Assembly: GCA_964427415.1 (NCBI GenBank)
Contig: CAYRUH010000004.1
Location: 1 to 64,000, forward strand
Direction: 5' to 3'
Source: Lentisalinibacter sp964427415
Lineage (GTDB): Bacteria; Pseudomonadota; Gammaproteobacteria; Steroidobacterales; Woeseiaceae
Length of the DNA stretch: 64,000 bases
Positions 58,899 through 64,000 of this stretch are shown here, piece after piece. The first letter of the stretch is position 1. The number at the start of each line of letters is the position of its first letter. The notes under the pieces were generated by a model, which worked only from the letters and a program-made list of their open reading frames with translations, did not search any database and was not told the DNA's origin. Both the position numbers and the translations under genes were made by a program.

Positions 58899-58934
58899 GA
58901 ATCGGCCTGAGAATCGGCCTGAGAATCGGCCTGA
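58891..58934 (+). repeat. 12-base tandem repeat at the yebC stop
   Basis: Three exact copies of cggcctgagaat (58891-58902, 58903-58914, 58915-58926) plus two-thirds of a fourth (58927-58934) lie across the end of yebC. The TGA inside the first unit ends the gene, and each later unit repeats an in-frame TGA. It was probably made by slippage; possible length variation would not alter the protein. Confidence 0.9.
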
Positions 58935-58958
58935 ACAGCCAACGCCGCGGCGGGCGGA

Positions 58959-59465
58959 ATGAACGCTCCGGTGCGCATTCTCGGCATCGACCCGGGCTCC
59001 CGGCTCACCGGCTATGGGGTGGTGGAGACCACCGGCGACCGCATCACCTGGGTGCAGCACGGGGCGATCCGCACCGACGGAGACGATTTCCCCTCCCGCC
59101 TGGCACAGATCTATGCCGGCGTCGGCGAGGTATTGCAGACCTGGCAACCGCAGGAGGTGGCCATCGAGCGCGTATTCGTTCATCGCAATGCCGACAGCGC
59201 GCTGAAGCTGGGCCACGCCCGTTCGGCCGCGATCTGCGCCACCTTCGCCCATACAGTGAGCCTGCACGAGTACGCACCCCGCGCGGTGAAGCAGGCGGTC
59301 ACCGGGCTGGGCGGTGCGGACAAGGAGCAGGTGGCGCGCATGGTGTGCATGCTGCTCGGTCTGAAAACTGAGCTGCAGGCCGACGCCGCGGATGCGCTGG
59401 CAATTGCCATCTGCCACTCGAACAGCCGACGCCTCAACAACCGGGTCGCCGGGGCGGGCCGGTGA
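58959..59465 (+). CDS. ruvC: Holliday-junction resolvase RuvC
   Basis: This 168-residue nuclease cuts Holliday junctions. It has the RNase H-like catalytic site: ILGIDPGSRLTGYGVVE (first Asp), EVAIERVFVHRNADSALKLGHARSAAI (second acidic residue) and DAADALAIAICHSN (last Asp pair). It overlaps ruvA by 4 bases. No SOS box is seen upstream, although ruvAB are SOS genes in E. coli. Confidence 0.97.
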   Translation: MNAPVRILGIDPGSRLTGYGVVETTGDRITWVQHGAIRTDGDDFPSRLAQIYAGVGEVLQTWQPQEVAIERVFVHRNADSALKLGHARSAAICATFAHTVSLHEYAPRAVKQAVTGLGGADKEQVARMVCMLLGLKTELQADAADALAIAICHSNSRRLNNRVAGAGR

Positions 59466-60058
59466 TTGGCTCGCTGCGCGGACGGCTGGAGTCGAAGCAG
59501 CCACCCTGGATCGTGCTCGACGTGGGCGGGGTCGGCTACGAGGTCGAGACGCCGATGTCCACCTTCTTCCAGCTCCCCGGAACCGGCGCGGAGGTGCGGC
59601 TGCTGACCCACCTGCTGGTGCGCGATGACGCCCAGCAGCTGTACGGTTTCGGCACCGAGGCCGAACGCGCGCTGTTCCGCAACCTGCTGAAAGTGAGCGG
59701 CGTCGGCGCACGGATGGCGCTGGCCATACTCTCCGGCATCAGCGTGGAGGGGTTCCGCCGCTGCGTGGAATACGAGGACACGGCCAGCCTGGTGAAGGTG
59801 CCGGGCATCGGCAAGAAGACCGCCGAGCGGCTGATCATCGAGATGCGTGATCGGGTGGCCGCCGCCGGCCCGTCGGGTGTGCCGGGGGCGATGCCGGGTA
59901 CGCCGGCCTCGGAAGATGCGCGCGCCGAGGCCTCGACGGCACTGATGGCCCTGGGCTACCGTGCCACTGAGGTCACCAAGCTGCTGCGCCAGGTGGACAC
60001 GGAAGACCTGAGCGCGGAGGAGATCATCCGCCAGGCATTGCGTCAGGCGGCACGGTGA
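59462..60058 (+). CDS. ruvA: Holliday-junction DNA helicase subunit RuvA
   Basis: This 198-residue protein starts with GTG, giving MIGSLRGRLESKQPPWIVLDVGGVGYEVETPMST. Domain I OB fold is followed by helix-hairpin-helix motifs (LFRNLLKVSGVGARMALAIL; LVKVPGIGKKTAERLIIEM) and domain III (EASTALMALGYRATEVTKLL), which contacts RuvB. It overlaps ruvC and is 4 bases before ruvB. Confidence 0.97.
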   Translation: MIGSLRGRLESKQPPWIVLDVGGVGYEVETPMSTFFQLPGTGAEVRLLTHLLVRDDAQQLYGFGTEAERALFRNLLKVSGVGARMALAILSGISVEGFRRCVEYEDTASLVKVPGIGKKTAERLIIEMRDRVAAAGPSGVPGAMPGTPASEDARAEASTALMALGYRATEVTKLLRQVDTEDLSAEEIIRQALRQAAR

Positions 60059-60062
60059 GGCG

Positions 60063-61109
60063 ATGAGCGGAAATAGCGAACAGGAACGGTTCATTGCCGC
60101 CGCCGCTAGCGGCGAGGACGCGGTATTCGACCGGGCGATCCGGCCAAAGCGTCTCGTCGACTACGTCGGGCAGTCCGCCGTCAAGGAACAGATGGAGATC
60201 TTCATCGAGGCGGCACGCAAGCGCGGCGAGGCGCTCGATCACGTGCTGATCTTCGGCCCGCCCGGACTCGGCAAGACCACGCTGGCCCACATCATCGCCA
60301 ACGAGATGGGCGTGAACCTGCGCCAGACCGCGGGCCCCGTGCTCGAGCGCCCCGGCGACCTGGCCGCCATCCTCACCAACCTGGAAGAGCGCGACGTGCT
60401 GTTCGTCGACGAGATCCACCGCCTGAGCCCTGTGGTCGAGGAGGTGCTGTACCCGGCGCTGGAGGACTTCCAGCTGGATATCATGATCGGAGAGGGGCCG
60501 GCGGCGCGCTCCATCAAGCTGGATTTGCCACCATTCACGCTGGTCGGCGCCACCACCCGCGCCGGACTGCTCACCTCGCCGCTGCGGGACCGCTTCGGCA
60601 TCGTCCAGCGGCTGGAGTTTTATACCGCCGGCGACCTGGAGGCCATTGCCACCCGCTCGGCCGAGATACTGAACCTCGCCATCGAGCCGCCCGGCGCGCG
60701 CCAGATTGCCGCCCGCTCCCGGGGCACGCCCCGCATCGCCAACCGGCTGCTGCGCCGCGTGCGGGACTACGCCGAGGTACGATCGGACGGGGTGGTCACC
60801 GAGGCGGTGGCCCAGGCGGCCATGAACATGCTGGAGGTCGATCCCCACGGCTTCGACGCCATGGACCGCAGGCTGCTGCTGACCGTCATCGAGAAGTTCG
60901 ACGGCGGCCCGGTGGGCGTGGAGAGTCTGGCGGCCGCCATCGGCGAGGAGCGCGGTACCATCGAAGACGTGATTGAGCCCTATCTGATCCAGCAGGGCTT
61001 CATGATGCGCACCGCCCGTGGCCGGGTGGCCACCCGCAATGCCTATCTGCATTTCGGCCTGCCGGCGCCCGCCTCCGAGGTGCCACCCGATCTGCCCCTG
61101 TTCGAGTAG
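60063..61109 (+). CDS. ruvB: Holliday-junction branch-migration ATPase RuvB
   Basis: This 348-residue AAA+ motor has RPKRLVDYVGQSAVKEQMEIFIEAARKRGEALDH, Walker A GPPGLGKTTLAHI, Walker B VLFVDEIHRLSPVVEE, sensor 1 LVGATTRAGLLTSPLRDRFG and the C-terminal winged helix (VIEPYLIQQGFMMRTARGRVAT). All motifs are intact. Confidence 0.98.
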   Translation: MSGNSEQERFIAAAASGEDAVFDRAIRPKRLVDYVGQSAVKEQMEIFIEAARKRGEALDHVLIFGPPGLGKTTLAHIIANEMGVNLRQTAGPVLERPGDLAAILTNLEERDVLFVDEIHRLSPVVEEVLYPALEDFQLDIMIGEGPAARSIKLDLPPFTLVGATTRAGLLTSPLRDRFGIVQRLEFYTAGDLEAIATRSAEILNLAIEPPGARQIAARSRGTPRIANRLLRRVRDYAEVRSDGVVTEAVAQAAMNMLEVDPHGFDAMDRRLLLTVIEKFDGGPVGVESLAAAIGEERGTIEDVIEPYLIQQGFMMRTARGRVATRNAYLHFGLPAPASEVPPDLPLFE

Positions 61110-61114
61110 TGCCC

Positions 61115-61546
61115 ATGGATACCGAAAAGGCAGGCGCAGACGGTGCGTTCCACTGGCCCGTACGGGTCTACTACGAGGATACCGACGCCCAGGGGCTGGT
61201 CTATTTCGCGAACTACTTCAAGTACATGGAGCGAGCCCGTACCGAGTGGCTGCGCGCCCGCGGCATCGAGCAGGATCGCCTGCGCGCCGAGGAGAACCGC
61301 CTCTTCGTGGTGGTCGAGACGGGCGCGAGATTCCTGGTGCCGGCCCGCTTCAACGATGAACTCTGGGTGAGCGTCGAGCTCGAAGAGATAGCCCGCGCGA
61401 GTTTCCAGATGGCGCAGGAGATCCGCCGCGGCAATCCCGACGGGGAGCTGCTCTGCACCGGTACCACCCGCGCCGCCTGCATCACCGCCGACTCCTATCG
61501 ACCCGCCCGCCTGCCCCGGATACTGCTGGAGGTTTACACCGGATGA
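61115..61546 (+). CDS. ybgC: Tol-Pal-associated acyl-CoA thioesterase YbgC
   Basis: This 143-residue hot-dog thioesterase has WPVRVYYEDTDAQGLVYFANYFKYMERARTEWL with the catalytic Asp in the YYEDTDAQG loop. It is the first gene of the tol-pal operon. ATG at 61115 is preferred; a GTG overlapping the ruvB stop (61109) is also open. It overlaps tolQ by 4 bases. Confidence 0.95.
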   Translation: MDTEKAGADGAFHWPVRVYYEDTDAQGLVYFANYFKYMERARTEWLRARGIEQDRLRAEENRLFVVVETGARFLVPARFNDELWVSVELEEIARASFQMAQEIRRGNPDGELLCTGTTRAACITADSYRPARLPRILLEVYTG

Positions 61547-62238
61547 CTACCGATTTCTCCTTCCTGAGTCTCATCCTGGAGGCGAGCATCGTCGTCCAGG
61601 CAGTCATGGTACTGCTGGTGGCGGCGTCCGTCTTCTCCTGGTTCATCATCGTCAAGAAGCGCCGCACCATCGCCAGTGCCGTGGGCATCGCCGACGAGTT
61701 CGAGGCCACCTTCTGGTCAGGCGGCGATCTCTCGTCGATGTACCAGGACCTGACGCGCCAGAGCGGCAGCCCGCAGGCGATGGCCGGCATCTTCGAGGTG
61801 GGGTTCCGCGAGTTCCGGCGGCTGCGCGGACAGGAAGGGGTCGCGGCGGACAAGCTGGTGGAGGGCGCGCGGCGGAGCATGCGAGTCACCCAGACCCGCG
61901 AGGTGGAGCGGCTCGAGGAGGGACTGGCGAACCTCGCCACCATCGGCTCGACCAGCCCCTACGTCGGCCTGTTCGGCACGGTTTGGGGCATTATGAATTC
62001 GTTCAGCGCGCTGGGCGCCGGTACCCAGACGGCCACGCTGACCGCGGTGGCGCCGGGCATCGCCGAGGCACTGGTCGCCACGGCCATGGGATTGTTCGCG
62101 GCCATCCCGGCGGTGATCTTCTACAATCGTTACGCCGACCAGGTGGGCCGGCTGGAGAGCCGCTACGAGACCTTCGTCGAGGAGTTCCTGACCATCCTGG
62201 ACCGTCATGCGCACCGGGCGGCAACAGGAGGGCAATAG
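61543..62238 (+). CDS. tolQ: Tol-Pal proton-channel subunit TolQ
   Basis: This 231-residue inner-membrane protein (MotA/ExbB family) uses proton flow for outer-membrane constriction at division. It has three membrane helices: about 12-38 (LEASIVVQAVMVLLVAASVFSWFIIV), 130-152 (TIGSTSPYVGLFGTVWGIMNSF) and 168-190 (VAPGIAEALVATAMGLFAAIPAVIFYN). TolR follows 2 bases later. Confidence 0.97.
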   Translation: MTTDFSFLSLILEASIVVQAVMVLLVAASVFSWFIIVKKRRTIASAVGIADEFEATFWSGGDLSSMYQDLTRQSGSPQAMAGIFEVGFREFRRLRGQEGVAADKLVEGARRSMRVTQTREVERLEEGLANLATIGSTSPYVGLFGTVWGIMNSFSALGAGTQTATLTAVAPGIAEALVATAMGLFAAIPAVIFYNRYADQVGRLESRYETFVEEFLTILDRHAHRAATGGQ

Positions 62239-62240
62239 CC

Positions 62241-62678
62241 ATGGCGAAGAACCGGCGCCTGATGGGCGAGATCAACGTGGTGCCCTACATCGACGTGATG
62301 CTGGTACTGCTGATCATCTTCATGGTGACGGCGCCGCTGCTCACACAGGGCATCGAGGTGGAACTGCCGAAGGCCGCGGCTGAGCCGCTGGACCCGGAAC
62401 TCACCCGGGATGAACTGCCGCTGGTGCTCTCGGTCGATCAGGATGGCAACCTGTATCTCAATGTGGGGGACAACGAGGATGCGCCCGTGGACGCACGCAC
62501 CGTGATCGCGCGCACCGCGGCGGTGCTGCGGCGGCGGCCGGAGACGCCGGTGCTGGTCAAGGCCGACCAGGCGGTGGCCTACGGACAGGTGGTAAATGCG
62601 ATGGTGCTGCTGCAGCAGGGCGGTGCGGAAAAGGTGGGCTTCATCACAGATCCGCTGGACGAGCTACCCGTCGACTGA
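62241..62678 (+). CDS. tolR: Tol-Pal subunit TolR
   Basis: This 145-residue ExbD-family protein has a single membrane helix with the proton-carrying aspartate: INVVPYIDVMLVLLIIFMVTAPLLTQGIEVELPKA. The periplasmic domain shows PVLVKADQAVAYGQVVNAMVLLQQGGAEKVGFIT. An aggaggg ribosome site 8 bases upstream fixes the ATG at 62241. Confidence 0.97.
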   Translation: MAKNRRLMGEINVVPYIDVMLVLLIIFMVTAPLLTQGIEVELPKAAAEPLDPELTRDELPLVLSVDQDGNLYLNVGDNEDAPVDARTVIARTAAVLRRRPETPVLVKADQAVAYGQVVNAMVLLQQGGAEKVGFITDPLDELPVD

Positions 62679-62697
62679 GGAGAGGCAAGGCCGGATT

Positions 62698-63600
62698 TTG
62701 CGCGACAATCTGATCCCGCTGACGGTATCGTTACTGCTGCACGCCGCCGTGCTGGCAGCGCTGCTCGTGGGCGTCGATTTTCGACGGCCGCACAACCCGC
62801 CCCAGCAGCTTGCGCTGAAGGCGACGGTGGTGGACGAGGCGGCCATACAGGAGCAGATGCGCGAGCTCGAGGAGACCGAGGAACGGGCGCGCCGGGAACG
62901 CGAAGCCGAACAGCAGCAACTGCGCGCACAGGCCGAGGCGGCGCGGCGCGAGCGCGAGCAAGAGCAGGAACGGCTGGAGCAGGCCCGCAGGGAACGCGAG
63001 CGCGCGGAGCAACAGTCGGCCGAGGCCGAGCGCGAGCGTCGGCTGCAGCAAGAGCGCCTGGCCGAGGAGGCCGCCCGCAAGGCCGCGCAGGAGAAAGCCG
63101 CCCGCGAGGAGCGGGAACGCCTGGAGCGGATCAGGCTGGAGCGCGAGGCCGAGGAGGCCAGGCTCGCCGAGATCCGGCGTCAGAAGGAGGAGGCCGAGCG
63201 CCGGCGCCAGGAAGAGGAGCGCAGGCAACGCGAAGCCGAGGAGGCGCGCCGGCGGGCGGCACGGGAGGCGGAGCTGCAGCGCCTGATGCAGGCCGAGGAG
63301 GAACGACGCAGCGCGGTGGAGTCGGGGCTGCTGGACCAGTATATTGCGGTGATCCGCCAGACCGTGGAGCGCAACTGGGTCAAGCCGGCGACGGCCCGCT
63401 CCGGCATCGAATGCGAGGTGCTGGTGACCCAGCTGCCGAGCCGCGATATCGTCAACGTGCGCTTCGGCGAGTGCAACGCGGATGCGTCCGTGCGCCGTTC
63501 CATCGAGGCGGCGGTGATGAAGTCCTCGCCGCTGCCGCCGCCGCCGGACCGGAGCCTGTTCGAGCGCAACTTGCGATTCACATTCAGACCTGAACAATAG
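62698..63600 (+). CDS. tolA: Tol-Pal energy-transducing protein TolA
   Basis: This 300-residue protein has an N-terminal membrane helix (LIPLTVSLLLHAAVLAALLVGV, with the S-H pair that contacts TolQR), a long charged helix of E/R/A/Q repeats (about 45-215, QERLEQARRERERAEQQ and similar), and a C-terminal TolA III domain: LDQYIAVIRQTVERNWVKPATARSGIECEVLVTQLPSRDIVNVRFGECNADASVRRSIEAAVMKSSPLPPPPDRSLFERNLRFTFRPE. No ATG or GTG fits before the helix, so TTG at 62698, with an upstream gaggagagg, is the likely start. Confidence 0.95.
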   Translation: MRDNLIPLTVSLLLHAAVLAALLVGVDFRRPHNPPQQLALKATVVDEAAIQEQMRELEETEERARREREAEQQQLRAQAEAARREREQEQERLEQARRERERAEQQSAEAERERRLQQERLAEEAARKAAQEKAAREERERLERIRLEREAEEARLAEIRRQKEEAERRRQEEERRQREAEEARRRAAREAELQRLMQAEEERRSAVESGLLDQYIAVIRQTVERNWVKPATARSGIECEVLVTQLPSRDIVNVRFGECNADASVRRSIEAAVMKSSPLPPPPDRSLFERNLRFTFRPEQ

Positions 63601-63653
63601 TGGCGACGGTGTCCGCCAGGAGGCGGCCGTTGTTTGCCTGGAGCACTATCGAC

Positions 63654-64000
63654 ATGAAACGAGCGCTGATCCTCATCGCGCTGATGGCCTGTGCCGGGCT
63701 GGCCCGGGCCGAGCTGACCATCGAGATCACCCAGGGCGCCGGCCAGGCCGTGCCCGTGGCGGTGGTGCCCTTCGGCTGGGACGGGTCCGGCGACGCGCCG
63801 CTGGACGTGGCGGCCGTCATCGGCGCGGATCTCGGGCGCAGCGGTCGCTTCGAGCCGCTGGAGCGGCGCGACATGCTGGCGCGGCCCACCCGGGGTGTGG
63901 AGATCGACTTCGACGACTGGCGCATGGTGGGCACCGACCTGATCGTCGTCGGGCGCCTGGTCCGCGAGGCCGAGGACGAGTACACCATCGAGTTCCAGCT
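63654..64000 (+). CDS. tolB: Tol-Pal periplasmic protein TolB (partial, runs off the window)
   Basis: The first 115 residues are present: signal peptide MKRALILIALMACAGLARA, then the TolB N-terminal domain LTIEITQGAGQAVPVAVVPF, then DVAAVIGADLGRSGRFEPLERRDMLARPT, and DWRMVGTDLIVVGRLV. The beta-propeller lies outside the window. It follows tolA by 53 bases. The truncation is only the window edge. Confidence 0.96.
   Translation, partial: MKRALILIALMACAGLARAELTIEITQGAGQAVPVAVVPFGWDGSGDAPLDVAAVIGADLGRSGRFEPLERRDMLARPTRGVEIDFDDWRMVGTDLIVVGRLVREAEDEYTIEFQ

Noticed and set aside
1..64000. CRISPR arrays, rRNA operons, insertion sequences and prophage genes
   Set aside because: None was seen. The only tandem repeats are the short ones listed, and no transposase, capsid or Cas motifs appear in any frame.

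Overview
The window is GC-rich chromosomal DNA from a Gammaproteobacterium. The class is supported by gene content and by gene orders typical of it: yceD-rpmF-plsX-fabH, clpS-clpA-infA-aat, trxB/ftsK-lolA-rarA-serS, sucA-sucB-lpd and yebC-ruvCAB-ybgC-tolQRAB. A monofunctional RelA, Braun-type lipoprotein, LolA and a type II secretion system also fit. The lexA-imuA-imuB-dnaE2 cassette and the high GC suggest a lineage such as Chromatiales/Ectothiorhodospiraceae or Xanthomonadales-like relatives, but I cannot name the genus. There is no phage, insertion sequence, CRISPR array or rRNA operon. The only mobile-type element is a small toxin-antitoxin pair at the left edge.

Layout, left to right. 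1-0.8 kb: RHH antitoxin / ParE-RelE toxin with a palindromic operator. 0.9-4 kb: tyrosine phosphatase, and rne on the minus strand. 4.4-9 kb: rluC, maf (yceF), and the ribosome/lipid cluster yceD-rpmF-plsX-fabH. 9-11.9 kb: DUF1232 protein, an L,D-transpeptidase facing an Lpp-like lipoprotein, and a DUF2799 lipoprotein. 11.9-18.1 kb: lexA (two SOS boxes) followed by the mutagenic repair genes imuA-imuB-dnaE2. 18.1-24.3 kb: a small acidic protein and the partial T2SS operon gspCDEF (minus strand). 24.6-30.6 kb: the N-degron genes clpS, clpA and aat, with infA, a DUF482 acetyltransferase-like gene and trxB. 30.8-37 kb: ftsK, lolA, a VanZ-like gene, rarA and serS.

37-44.6 kb: a large MscS/MscK channel fused to an SRPBCC/AHSA1 domain, tRNA-Ser(TGA), several small envelope or hypothetical genes, trmH, yjbQ, a Bcp-type peroxiredoxin, a GNAT gene and tRNA-Arg(CCT). 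44.7-49.2 kb: DUF2855, thiopurine-methyltransferase-like, isochorismatase-like and lipoprotein cytochrome c genes, an alpha/beta hydrolase and a DUF5658 membrane protein. 49.4-55.3 kb: the 2-oxoglutarate dehydrogenase complex sucA-sucB-lpd, with a 100-N scaffold gap inside sucB. 55.3-57.5 kb: relA (minus). 57.5-64 kb: a YfaZ-type outer-membrane protein, yebC, ruvC-ruvA-ruvB, ybgC and tolQ-tolR-tolA-tolB (tolB runs off the end).

Most of the window is housekeeping. The points most worth a second look are: the channel-SRPBCC fusion; an ImuB with a forced 62-residue N-terminal extension carrying a Hda-like clamp-binding motif; a GspE lacking all four cysteines of its zinc motif in an operon cut to CDEF; the convergent Lpp / L,D-transpeptidase pair; the 55-base duplication that shows the sucB gap is an assembly artefact; and the highly charged sucB linker. 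No wholly new multi-gene system is evident. The least explained multi-gene group is the DUF2855-TPMT-isochorismatase-cytochrome c set.
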